Assembly: GCA_004154925.1 (NCBI GenBank)
Contig: QJNS01000256.1
Span: 1-64,000 of the forward strand
Length of the DNA: 64,000 nucleotides
Source of the DNA: Monosporascus cannonballus
Lineage: Eukaryota > Ascomycota > Sordariomycetes > Xylariales
Direction: 5' to 3'
The position numbers and the translations under genes are program-made. Shown here piece by piece: positions 11,753-22,565 of this stretch. Under the pieces are notes generated by a model. The model was not told where the DNA came from. It saw nothing but the letters and a program-made list of their open reading frames with translations, and searched no databases. How positions within the stretch are numbered: position 1 is the stretch's first letter; each line of letters starts with the position of its first letter.

Positions 11753-13557
11753 ATGGCCGCAACTACTAACGGCGATGCAGCTGCAGCAGTTCTCGATGAC
11801 ATCAAACCTCCTCAGGGTGTCGTTCTGCCACCCAAGGAATTCAGAAGTGAGTCGCGATAAACTCCATTTGCACCCGCTAATAGCCCGAATGCTAATCCCA
11901 CCCTCGTAGCTATTCTCGAGAAGACGGCCGGATTCGTCGCCAGAAACGGTCTCGCGTTCGAAGGTACGCATTCCCAACTCTATCGTTCCTAGGCACTTGT
12001 GGCGATGGCCGGACTGCTAACTGCGCATCGTGACACGCGACAGATCGTATCAAGGAGAAGGAGAAAAACAACCCCAAATTCAGCTTCCTAAACACCAGCG
12101 ACCCCTACAACCCCTTCTACTTATGGAGGTTAAGCGAGATCAAGGAAGGTCGGGGCACCGCCGTCGCCGCCGGACGCGTGGGCGAGCCTGCCGCCGCAGA
12201 ACAGAAACCCGCCGGTCCTCCGAAGCCCCCGGATTTTCAGTTCTCTGCGCGTATGCCCAACATCAGCGCCCAGGATCTGGAGGTTGTAAAACTAACAGCG
12301 CTTTTTGTCGCAAAGAATGGCCGACAGTTCATGACGGCGCTCTCGCAGAGGGAGGCCGGCAACTACCAGTTTGATTTCCTGAGACCTAACCACAGTCTCC
12401 ACAACTTCTTTCAGCACCTCATAGATCAGTATTCCATGCTGTTGCGGGCCGGCGGCATCGACGGCGAAGGTGGCCGGGTCCAACAGGAACGCGTGGCCGA
12501 GCTGCAACGCAACATCGATGACAAGTACCACATCCTGACGCGGGCCAAACAGAGGGCGGAATGGCTGAAACATCAGGAAGACGAGAAGCAGAAGAAAGAG
12601 GAAGAGGAAGAGAGGGAGCGCATATCATACGCACAGATCGACTGGCACGATTTCGTGGTCGTCGAGACGGTCGTATTCACCGAAGCCGACGACCAGGCAA
12701 ATCTCCCTCCACCAACTTCCCTCTCCGACTTGCAGTACGCTTCTTTAGAACAGAAGGCCAAGATCTCCGTCAGCACCAACCTGCGCATCGAGGAAGCCAT
12801 GCCTGGCGAGGAGGACCATGTGTACAACGGATACCCAACGCAACCAGCGCAGCCCACCTACAACCTGCCACAGCACCCAGCGTATCCACCTCAGCGCGCA
12901 CCTGCAAGCCAGCCCTATCAGCCCGTACAGACGCCTACCCCTCCGCAGGCCCCTTACCAGATGGCGCCGCCACCACGACCCGATGGCACGCAAGACGAGG
13001 AGGCCCAGAGGATACGCGAAAGAGAGGAGGCTCGGTTACGAATGCAGCAGGCACAGACGGAGGCCAAGGGAGGCGCCGCCCCCATGAAGATCAAGGAGAA
13101 CTACGTGCCCCGGGCGGCGCAGCGGACGGCGAACCGGCAGGGGGCGCACACGGCGCTCTGCCCGAACTGCAAGCAGCAGATCCCCATGAACGAGCTGGAG
13201 GAGCACATGCGGATCGAGCTGCTGGACCCGTCGTGGAAGGAGCAGAAGGCCAAGGCGGACTCGCGATACGCGACGACGAACCTGACGCACTCGGACGTGG
13301 CCAACAACCTCAAGCGGTTCGCGAGCCAGCGGGGCGACCTGTTCGACGGCGTCACGGGCCAGCCGCTCACCGAGGAGGAGCTCGCCCGCCGCAAGCGCGC
13401 CGCCATGAACAGCTACGACGGCAACCTCGAGGGCCGCAGCCAGGCCCACATCAACCACATGCAGAGCGTCAACGTCGACGAGCAGATCGCCCGCATCCAC
13501 CAGCGGTTCGCCAAGGAGAAGGAGCAACAGCAGCAGGGTCAGGGTCAGGGCCAGTGA
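11753..13557 (+). CDS. PRP21: Splicing factor SF3a subunit 1 (Prp21/Sap114), 3 exons
   Basis: Exons 11753-11846, 11910-11963 and 12044-13557 give 553 aa, with GT-AG introns of 63 and 80 bp in phase. SF3a1 is part of the U2 snRNP SF3a complex that helps U2 engage the branch site. Two SURP modules are visible: residues about 33-85 (TILEKTAGFVARNG, NNPKFSFL, DPYNPFY) and about 126-182 (VVKLTALFVAKNGRQF, YQFDFLRP, HSLHNFFQ). A charged helical stretch at about 220-250 is followed by a PRP21-like domain, a Pro/Gln-rich linker and a CPNCKQQIPMNEL block near residue 422. There is no C-terminal ubiquitin-like domain; the protein ends in a Gln/Gly-rich tail. The start is set by the family N-terminus joining two very short exons. 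It converges on the UBX gene. Confidence 0.95.
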
Positions 13558-14526
13558 AGGTTCAACATCGACTTTTTACCTCAGTGGTCGGAGTAAGCTA
13601 CGAGGACGCGGCCCCTGAGCCGCTTGAAGTTGCCATCTGTAAGTGTGCTTCAAAGAAGGGGGGGTATTCCAGAAGCTACTACGAAGGGTATAATTATAGG
13701 CACTCTCTCGGCCCGTATCGAGGATATCGGGCGAGAGCACGTACCTACCTACCTACCTACCTACCTAATCATGGGCTTGCCCCAAGAGAGTTGGTACGGG
13801 ACGGAGATGGACATCCGAAGGGACGCACAGGTAAAAGAAATACCCGAAAACTGCCTTCCCATGTCTTCTTCGCGAGGCTCATACTGTAATATAGCACATG
13901 CGGTTTCCCAGTCAATTTTCACCACCCCCTTCCTTCCGGGTCAAAAAGGTTTTTATTCAAGGCCCAAGACCCAAGAAGCTTTGCGGCCCACCCTTCCCCG
14001 AGGAAGGAGACTGCGCCTATGTGACCTCCCATGCTGAAGCCGAATATAGAACAACATGTCTGAATAAACGGTAGTAGGTGGTTCCTCGTAGTGAAACCAG
14101 AAGCCCTGTTGGGATAGAGGACACGTTGGGAGAAGTGGTAGAGTAGGCGGCGGGACGCATCGTAGTACAACCGTCGGACTTGCCGGGTCTTGAGGAGAAC
14201 GGGGACTGGGGCTGTATTCCCCGAAGCGGACTTGGATAACGCTACGAGGATAGATGAGGAAAGGCGTAGAAAGTGAAATCGTCTATCTAATCCACGTAGC
14301 ATGGCGTACCCTTACTACTCATACAACTCTTCGAACTTGACCTTCCAACGTAGTCTCGCATGGCATGTAATTAATTACCAAGGTAGCTGGATAGCATGGT
14401 CAATACACATAGACACGCGCGCACACACTCGCACATAAGGGACACGGAGGCGAGCAGGGCTGGTTCGCAAGCAAGCAGCTCTTTCTCATATTACAAGTAA
14501 CGTACGCACATGCTCTAGCTCTATAC
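13558..14526. other. Convergent intergenic region SF3a1 / UBX gene
   Basis: Region between two convergent genes, expected to hold both 3' UTRs. It contains an (ACCT)n run at 13742-13767 and a CA/GC-alternating run near 14403-14440. No ORF is supportable. Confidence 0.55.
13742..13767. repeat. (ACCT)n microsatellite
   Basis: Six to seven tandem TACC/ACCT units. Single copies of similar TACCTAGGTA motifs recur in other intergenic parts of the window (5809-5819, 16880-16930, 17090-17115). Confidence 0.9.
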
Positions 14527-16200
14527 CTATTCACCGCCACCGCCGCCACCGTCCTCACCACCCTCCTCGTCCTCGTCGTCGTGCAGATCCTCGACGATCA
14601 AATTGCCCGACCTCCCTATGCGCTCCCCGAGCGTCGTCGCGGCGTCGGGTTCGTACACGACGCGGGGCATGAGGCTCGCGACGCGGAACCTGTACTCGTG
14701 CTCGTAGTCCTCGGGCGGCTCGTAGTCGTCGTCGTCGTCCCCGTCCCCGTCCCCGTCCCCGTCCCCCGCCTTCTCGTCCTCTTCTCGCGCTTGCCGCGAC
14801 TGTAGCAGGTCGAAGCACTCGACGAACGCGTACAGCTCCTCGACGGTGGAGTCGGCGCGGAAGCGGCGCACGATGCGGCCGGCGCCGCTGGCCTCGGGCA
14901 TCTTGAGGGCGACGCGGACGACCTTCTCTTCGCCGGGGCCGGGCTCGGGCGCGACGGTCCCCGCGCGCCACCGCCGCCACTGCTGGCGGTTGCGCTCGCG
15001 GCGCTCGGCGGCCTCGGCCTCCTCGAGAGCGCGCTTCTCGGCGTCGCGGGCCGCGGCCTCGGCCTCGCGGCGCTGGCGCGCGCGCTCGCGGTCCCGCGCC
15101 CGCGAGCGCTCGTAGGCCGAGTCCTGCTCGCTGCGCAGCGAGCGCGCGACCTCCTGCGCCGCCCTCTCGGCGCGCGCCGACGCCAGATCCGGCGCGTACT
15201 TGGTCATGGCGGCCTGCAGCTCCGCGAGGTAGGTGGTCGGGGAGTAGAGGCCGGGGAGGCGCTTGACGATGCTCATGCGCGTGCTGCTCGAGGACGACGA
15301 TGACGTCGACGACTGGTGCTCGCGCGGCGTCAGGCACACGAGGCACGAGAAGGGGAACTTGGTGCAGTTGTACTCGGTGGCGACCTGGTAGGCCTCGGAG
15401 TCGAGCACGTTGCCGCCCCAGACGAGCAGGTTGTTGGACGGGTCGGTGAGGAAGGCGACGACGGGGTTGGCCAGCAGCGTGTCGCGCATGAAGGCGGTCG
15501 TGTCGTCGTGCTCGGGCGACACGAGCACCACGAGCAAGAACTTGAGCTCGGCCTTGGCGGCGTCGAGCGCCTGCGCGAACCCGCCCTCGAAGAACGGCAC
15601 GCGCGACGCGTTCTCGTGGTCCCCGTACTCCTCCTCGAACTCCCGCCGGAACCGCGCTGCCGTATCCCGCGGCAGCAGCATCCGCCGCCCCATGGTGCCG
15701 CGCCAACCCCTAGTCACCGTCGTCGTGATGGCCCGCGGGCGCAGCGGCGCCGGCAGGAACGACAAGATGTACACGAAGGTGCGGAACAGCGTCGACACCG
15801 CCCGGTACCCGATATTGAAGGGGCCGAAGAGCAGCGCGAGCAGGAACGGGGGGCGGTGGGTCGGCGTCTGCGGCTGTGGCACGATCCGCGGCGCCGGGTC
15901 CGGGCGGCCTCGTCGGTCCGCCGGCCGGCGCGGCGAGGGGCGGCCGAAGCTATCCTGCAGGTTCTCGTGCCGGGGCGCCTGCTGTGGGCCGTGGTCCTGC
16001 GCCGCCGTGGCCTCGGCTAGCGGGTCCGGGCCCTCGCCGTCGAAGAACTTGGACACGGCGATCTGCACGTTCCACTGCGAGCGTTGGAGGAGCGGCACCG
16101 CATCCTTGACGTCCTGCGCCGTCACCGCGGTGTATTGCTCGAGGGCCGATTGCTGCTCGGCCGTGAGCTGGCTGACGTCGATGCTCGCATCGCTCGCCAT
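14527..16200 (-). CDS. UBX-domain protein, FAF2/UBXD8 (Ucp10)-like
   Basis: Single exon, 557 aa. Residues about 12-52 are UBA-like. Residues about 117-153 are a hydrophobic segment, probably the membrane hairpin of FAF2-type proteins. Residues about 195-345 match the thioredoxin-like UAS domain, 345-410 are a strongly charged coiled coil, and 425-538 are a UBX domain. Such proteins recruit the Cdc48/p97 ATPase to the ER and lipid droplets for ER-associated degradation; that role is inferred from domain order. The UBX domain is interrupted at about residues 470-500 by an acidic insert with a GD repeat, encoded by a CCGTCC-type hexamer array at about 14742-14766. The loop usually containing FPR is not clear, so Cdc48 contact is not proven. 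The C-terminus is an Asp/Glu/Gly run. Divergent from pan3. Confidence 0.88.
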   Translation of the reverse strand: MASDASIDVSQLTAEQQSALEQYTAVTAQDVKDAVPLLQRSQWNVQIAVSKFFDGEGPDPLAEATAAQDHGPQQAPRHENLQDSFGRPSPRRPADRRGRPDPAPRIVPQPQTPTHRPPFLLALLFGPFNIGYRAVSTLFRTFVYILSFLPAPLRPRAITTTVTRGWRGTMGRRMLLPRDTAARFRREFEEEYGDHENASRVPFFEGGFAQALDAAKAELKFLLVVLVSPEHDDTTAFMRDTLLANPVVAFLTDPSNNLLVWGGNVLDSEAYQVATEYNCTKFPFSCLVCLTPREHQSSTSSSSSSSTRMSIVKRLPGLYSPTTYLAELQAAMTKYAPDLASARAERAAQEVARSLRSEQDSAYERSRARDRERARQRREAEAAARDAEKRALEEAEAAERRERNRQQWRRWRAGTVAPEPGPGEEKVVRVALKMPEASGAGRIVRRFRADSTVEELYAFVECFDLLQSRQAREEDEKAGDGDGDGDGDDDDDYEPPEDYEHEYRFRVASLMPRVVYEPDAATTLGERIGRSGNLIVEDLHDDEDEEGGEDGGGGGGE

Positions 16201-17739
16201 GTTTTAGTGCGTGGGTGATGGGATGGAGATAGCTCGGAGCTTCGTCTGGGTATCATCCACCGTCGGCCATAAGTTGCGAGGAGATTTGGCGTTTGGCGCA
16301 ATTGGTGAGAAGGTAGCTTGTATATAGCCGTAGACTGAGCGACAATAAGCTGCGATTTCTCCCTCGCACAATGGCACGGTGAATTCCGTAGATTGGGGCA
16401 ACACTCGGATCGTATCGTATTATCCCTAAAAGGACACGAGGACTACTTCCGGTATGCACTTGGCCAAGTACTTCGCGAGGTAAAGCAGATTATTGGAAGT
16501 GATGCAGATGTGGCGATTTGGTCAGGATGCACGGGGAGGAGACCGGAAGTAGGACCTAACTAGAAACTGCGGCAGGCTCTGGTAATGTAGAGATATATAT
16601 GTGTTGGACTAGGTGTGCACCGGATCGCCGAGTTTAAGCTTTGGAAGGGTGTGATAAGTGAGGTCACATTGAGTTGCCAATCAATGGCGGGCACCGGAGA
16701 GTCCGGGGATCCGCCTAACCGTAAGCGGTCTCTTGGAAGTAATAAAAAGCAGCACAAATATATGTACCTAGTACTTACTAAGTATAAAACTAAATCACTT
16801 ATTCAGGCACTTACGTAGTAGTATAATGCTAAGTCTACATACATAAATGGAACCTGAGGCTGAAGAAGCGAAATCTTGGCATGGCTTCGTACTACCTAGT
16901 AGGCTAGTAGGTACCTGGGTAGGTAGGTAGTTACGGAGCAGTATCGGAATCACGCGCATCAACTATTATATGGTATTGCATATGCAGCAACAGTAGATAC
17001 GCTATGCATCTAGTAAGCTACCAAATGACTGGACCCGGTGCTTACTACCTAGCATTACCTGGAGTCCTTTATCGGGCGGTGTACACTTTACCTGCCTAGG
17101 TACTTACCCAGGTACTCGGCGTACTGTATTGTGCAGTACCTTACAGGAAGTATTCAGCCTTTTTGTGGCTCCTCGGCCTTATCGGCAGCCTCGTGAGCTC
17201 CTTATCCCACGCCCTTCTAAATCCGATCGATCACGAAGATCTCTGACCAACATCATTATTATAAGTGCCGGCCGAGTTGATCTGTGGGCAAGCCGTCGCC
17301 CTTGCTCAGAGGAAGGAAGATGGGACCGCTGTAAGGAGTTACCTTGAAGCACGTACGTAATGTGTTGCATGCCAACATCTCTTTTGTTAATTTGTCTTGA
17401 AAGAAGAGCCCCTCCATAAGCCCCGATATACATGTCTATCCGAGCATCATACTATGCCTCCCTATCTTCCAAGCCACCACAGAATTGAAATATAATTGCA
17501 TTCTTTCGATATATACGTCTAGCCGGCCATTCGATTGCTCCCTTTCGAAGCCGCCTTGCTTATTTGCTCCAACACAGGAATTGAGTTAAAAAGGGAGGGC
17601 GACGACTTCCCAGCCCCGCGTCGCAGCTGTTACTCCATGACGCGAAAGAAGAGCCACAACCCCAACAGCGACAGCGAAGACCAAGGCGAGATAGGTGGGC
17701 AATAGCATCCGATGATTCTTTTATCACGATACGACCCAC
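16201..17739. other. Divergent intergenic region UBX gene / pan3
   Basis: 1.5 kb between divergent genes with no supportable ORF. It contains many short TACCTAGGTA-like motifs between about 16760 and 17120, of unknown meaning. Confidence 0.5.
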
Positions 17740-20700
17740 ATGGCGAACGCGCGCTTCGGAAATGCCGACCGAGGAGGAAGGCAGATGGCCTCCCCAAGAC
17801 CAAAGACCCGTGGTAGGTGTGAAGTGATATCAACTCAATGCGGCTCTATCCAAGTTGCCATTACCACGCTTAATGCTGTGTGCCAACTGTCCCTGCCGCC
17901 GTCACCTTCTTGTACAATGTCTAACATAACCCCCGTTCCTACCTCTTCAGACGCGAAGGATACCCTTTGTCGGAACGTCTTGATATACGGCCACTGCCGC
18001 TACGAGGATCAAGGTTGCGCCTTCAATCACGAGCACCACAAGAACTCGCCCAATTCAAATGACGCGTAAGTTTGCATATTCTATTCGTCCATCATCTGCT
18101 TCCCTTTGCTCTATTCGGTCCAGTCCATGTCCCCTAGCCTCGCCTGATTTGCGCCTCATTCCACTTCGTGGGCTTTACTTTACTCAAAAACCTGCGAACA
18201 ATTTCTACACCGCGGGAAACAGGCCGAAGGAGGTTACTCTATTTAATTACGGCCGGGAGGACCATCAACACATGATCGTTCCGGATTTTCGGCAGCACCT
18301 GGATTTTTCTCGGCCGAGTTTATGACCGGCGCGGAAATGGAACAAGGGGAAGGGCTTCAAGGCGAACAGACAGAAGTCTCCGTACCTCGAGGGGGCTTTG
18401 AAAAACCGAGATATAAACCGGCTTTACTCGTTAATCCTCGAGGTAGACATCGTACACTCCGACAGGCAGCAACAGGTCCAAGAAGGAAGAGACGTCAACG
18501 TGCACCTGTTTCGTCCCGGGCAAGCCCACACCGCCCTCTTGAGCCCAAGACTACTCCCGGAAGCGGCGCGGTAGTTCCTTCTCCAGGTATAAGAGCCACG
18601 CCGTGTCGGATTTCGTCTGATGATGCCAGTGCACCAGCCACCACTTCACCAACCGAGGTGGCAGAGGCTCGCTCAGTACCAGCGGAGAAGGTCGAAGCGG
18701 ACCAACTGCGGTTCAGATCAATCTCAGAACGCTTAAGCTCGCCGGAAGAAACCGTCGATTATCTTGTCTCTCCCAACGAAAATGCATCTCCAAAGATGTT
18801 GTCACGCAACGAGTCTGTAACGGGATATACTAACGGACAATTTGCCAGTTCCAAGAAATCGTTCAATGTTGACTCGCCGTCCTTTACCCCTGCGCAACTT
18901 CCCGGGGGTAAAAAGTCAACGTTCTCCACCAATGCCACCCCTTTTACCCCTCGCGGGGCCGCCAGTAGTGAGAAACTGCACAACTCCAGATGATGGGTAG
19001 CGCTCACATATTAAATAGCTGCAAACCCTGTCCTGCCGCAGGACACCGGAGCGTCCCTCTTCAAGTCAGGTCAATTTTCGGATTTCGCGCCACAGAACTA
19101 TGACTTGAACACCGGGGTATGTCCGAAAGCCCATGACAATCCATATACCTAGCTGACGAGTGCGACGTAGAGCGCAGCCAACGGGTCGACGGACAGTAGT
19201 TCACTTGGCTATGATCCATTTACTATGTCCAACGTCGGCCACACGCTACCTACGGCGGGATATAATCCATATGCCGAAGACCACACTAACATGGCAGCCG
19301 GCGCGGCACCGTACTACGCAGCCCAGAGTGCATATACAACCCCCCTGCAACCGGTAACTATGCGTCGGTACAACAAAGAGCTTTACGTGACTCTGACTGA
19401 TCATAGTTAAACTACCATCTTTATAACCCTGTCACGCCTTCGAGAGAAAGTCTGCAGCCGTTTCAGAGACACGTCCAGGAGTTCTTCGTGCCGGATAACG
19501 TAAGAGAGGAGCTCACGAGGAAGTCCGAAGCCGCGAGACAGGTCCTTCCCAGTCAGTCTCGCTAGGCCTCAAAGTGGTGAACCGTACTGACCCGCGTAGA
19601 CTCGCAGCTACCTTCTCCCTCACACTATCACACTCTCGTCCCCATAGATAACAAGGTCAAGCCTACGTCTGGCTTCTTCGGTTATATCAGCTGGGTGTAT
19701 AAGGCCAGTTCTAAGAAGACTGGGAATATATACTGTTTGAGGCGTATCGAAGGTTCGTTTTGACGTCTCCTCCCCGCAGGGACCGACTAACGACAATCTC
19801 TAAAGGTTACCGTCTTACAAATGAAGACGCATTTCTAAAGATAATAGGGGCATGGAAGAAAATCTCTCATCGAAACGTCGTGACACTGTTCGAAGCCTTC
19901 ACTACGCGAGACTTCAACGACAGTTCTCTCGTATTTGCCCATCATTACCACCCACTCTCCAAGACGCTTGCAGAGCACCATTTCTCCTCTAACCGATATG
20001 GACGCGCCCCTCCCGTCCAAGAAAAGGTGTTATGGAGTTACCTCGTACAGCTTGCTAGCGCCCTTAAAGCGATTCATAATGCGAAGCTTGCCGCCCGTTG
20101 CATCGACGTCACGAAGGTGATATTGACGGATAAAAACCGTGTCAGGTTGAGCGCCTGCGCTGTTCTTGACGTACTTCACTTCGAAACTCAGCGACAAGTT
20201 GAGGACTTACAGCAGGAGGATTTTTTCCACCTTGGGAAGCTCATCCTCGGTATCGCAACGAACACACTACCAAGAAACATCCAGGATGTCTGGGGGTCAC
20301 TAGATCAACTGGGGAGGATCTACAGCCATGATCTGAAAGACAGGATCTCATGGCTACTGAGCCCAGCAGCCCAGACGCCTGGTGCCGCCCTCAACGCGCA
20401 ACCGAAGACGGCCGAACAGTTGCTGTACGATATGGCGCAGCACACGGCGGATCTTCTCGACGTAGCTTTCAATGCTAACGACGAGAACGCAGCATGCCTC
20501 GCGCGAGAGCTGGAGAATGGCCGGCTCTTCCGGCTCGCGGCCAAGCTAGGCACCATTAACGAGCGGCCCGAGTTCGACGGGGACCCCAACTGGTCAGAGA
20601 CCGGCGAGCGCTACACGCTCAAGCTGTTCCGCGACTACGTATTCCACCAGGTCGACGCGAACGGCAATCCGGTCGTAGACCTCGGCCATATCGTCACCTG

Positions 20701-20875
20701 CCTCAGCAAGCTAGACGTCGGTGTCGACGAGAAGGTCTACCTGACGAGCCGCGACAACCAGACGGGGTTCATCGTCACGTACAAGGAGCTCAAGAAGCAG
20801 ATCCAGACGGCGTTCGGCGACCTGCTTAAGGGGTCCTCGTCGTCGAAGCAGCAGTCTGGCAATAGGGCCTATTAG
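17740..20875 (+). CDS. pan3: PAN3, regulatory subunit of the Pan2-Pan3 deadenylase, 8 exons
   Basis: Exons: 17740-17812, 17951-18065, 18849-18967, 19019-19116, 19171-19353, 19407-19551, 19600-19752, 19806-20875 (651 aa, all phases consistent). Pan3 dimers tether the Pan2 nuclease to poly(A)-bound Pab1 to start mRNA poly(A) trimming. A CCCH zinc finger is at C31-C40-C47-H51. A PAM2-type Pab1-binding motif, FNVDSPSFTP, is at residues 68-77. FAPQNYDL and FFVPDNVREEL precede the pseudokinase (about 240-500), followed by a linker helix and the C-terminal knob (about 530-651, ending in a Ser/Lys/Gln-rich tail). Introns are 138, 783, 51, 54, 53, 48 and 53 bp; the second is an outlier and reads open into exon 3. 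Intron 1 has no stop and keeps frame, so a retained-intron form would also be translatable; the finger and motif order favour the spliced model. Confidence 0.9.
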
Positions 20876-22114
20876 AGTGGTGGCCCGACGACGATGACGA
20901 TGTCGACGGCTAGAGCCATGGGGAGGCGCCGTGCTAGGGGCAGAAGGGCGGCATTCTTCACGCTCGGCGTCCTCGGAAATCCCAGAGTGGCGACGCCGTC
21001 CAGGAATACTTGGATGGCGTTGTCCCCCCGATCTGTCGCACCGAGAGCTCAAAGAGGCTGGCGGATAGACAAGAGGAGGAACAGAGCCGGCAATCATTAT
21101 AGTTGTTGAATATGCCCGCGAATTGGGACATAGCGATCGAAAGAACGGTACGAGAATGAGCGGACAAGGTCTATAGAACGAGTACTTTCAGGGCTGGTCG
21201 GGTTCCCCTTAACATATCTTGGTCAGGTCGGACCCGTCCACACCACCCAGTGATCCACCCATCGTCCGCAGAAAAGGGGAAAGGAGAGAAGGGAGTAGGA
21301 TATCGGAGAGGAGATCATGTTAGTGGTAGATAGCAAACAGCGCACACAGCGAGAAACACAGAACAGACATGCAGAACACAAAATCTCCCCGTGCTTCATG
21401 CACATGCGCCCTAGCGGTATCTTGATCAGATGCGAGCTAGAATAATGGTGGACTCTCGCGGGCGTGGCACCTGGATAACCGTGGTTGGCGGCACGCACTG
21501 GCTGCGCTGGAGACGAGCCAGTATATGCGAATAGTTTGCGGTTTGCGTAAGGCGTGATTATGTATGTTTGTATGTTTGGTCGAGTATGTAGTCCAAGAAA
21601 TTAAATGCTAGATATCACAAGGGACGGCGGTGTGTGCGATCCCGCTCATTGCTACGCCGCGGCTTAAAGTTGCTACCGCGGCTGGCATAAGGCTTGATAC
21701 TAGTTATCCGGTGCTATAATATATTCCACAGCGATTTTCTATCAATACCGTAGTACACCCGTTGGCTTTGAGGTATGGTAGCTTGCCTGGCGTGGCACCG
21801 GTCAAGCGTTAAGAGCAACTTTTCGTTTGGCAACTTGGAGTAACAGGGTTCACAATAGGGGCAAAAATTGTAACGCTTAGATAGCCCCTTACCTGACCTC
21901 AATACCTGTTCCAATAGGACTGTCTCGGGAACGCCTGTGTCCTTTGCCAATTCCTTCTCATTGTGAACTCGTATTTATTCGAGCATGATCATTACATCGT
22001 AGCTAAGTAGGTATACATAATGGATGTCATATCTCCCCCACCCTTCTCTGGCCACGCCTCCGATCGAATACGCGATGCCAGCCCCGTACAAACCGTACAC
22101 CCCTCCAAAACCGC
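20876..22114. other. Intergenic region downstream of pan3
   Basis: Convergent spacer of 1.2 kb. The minus-strand frame 21714-21950 has a CPYCEPC cluster but no recognised domain and no splice partner I could find. No feature is supportable. Confidence 0.5.
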
Positions 22115-22565
22115 TCAGAGGACCTGCCCCCTAACGCTCCCCAGGGGCTGGGTCCTCGCCTTATCGACGATCTCGTCGTCGAGCCCGGGGTTCTTCCTCC
22201 GCGACGCCTCCGGCCCCCCGCCGCCCAGGGGCTCGATCCTGGCGGCGCCGACGTCCTCATCGCGGCCGACGGCGCCCCCCGTGTCGGCGTGCGGCGCCGG
22301 GCGCCGGTACTGGCCCCCGCCGCCCAGGGGGTCGATGCGCGCTCCGTCGATGTCGCGGCCGGACCCCGCGGCGCCCCGCGACGGGGAAGGGTCGTGCGCC
22401 ACGCCCCGCTTCTGCTCCGACTCCAGCGGCTGGATCTTGGCGCCCGAGATCTTCTTGTCGCTGCCGGCTGCTCCTCTGTGATCGGGGTGGTTGGTTAGTT
22501 CGCCCGATGCGAGAAGGGCTTAATGCGTGGTGGCCGAGGGGAGAGCTAGTTACTCACGCCGACAT
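22115..22565 (-). CDS. Small hypothetical protein with I-x-PL repeats, 2 exons
   Basis: Exon 1 is only 8 nt (22558-22565), followed by a GTGAGT...ACAG intron of 82 bp and exon 2 (22115-22475), giving 122 aa. I do not recognise the family. The protein has four imperfect repeats built on A-(K/R)-(I/T)-x-PL: GAKIQPLE, GARIDPLGGGG, AARIEPLGGGG and KARTQPLGS. Asp/Arg/Gly/Pro-rich spacers lie between them, and there is no signal peptide, membrane segment or cysteine. It looks disordered and hydrophilic. Support comes from a good donor and acceptor at the right phase, high GC and codon-like periodicity in the repeats, and an opening stop-free frame. Against it: other frames are open too (22020-22481 +), as expected of GC-rich repeats. 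The start codon choice depends on the tiny exon. Confidence 0.6.

Noticed and set aside
12561..13889. 442-codon plus-strand frame overlapping SF3a1
   Set aside because: Out-of-frame shadow of the high-GC last exon; the SF3a1 frame has SURP domains.
14555..15706. 383-codon minus-strand frame inside the UBX gene
   Set aside because: A shifted frame of the same exon, Arg/Ala-rich with no domain; the UBX frame explains the sequence.
21714..21950. Minus frame with a CPYCEPC motif
   Set aside because: A single short cysteine cluster in an otherwise unremarkable frame; no partner exons found.
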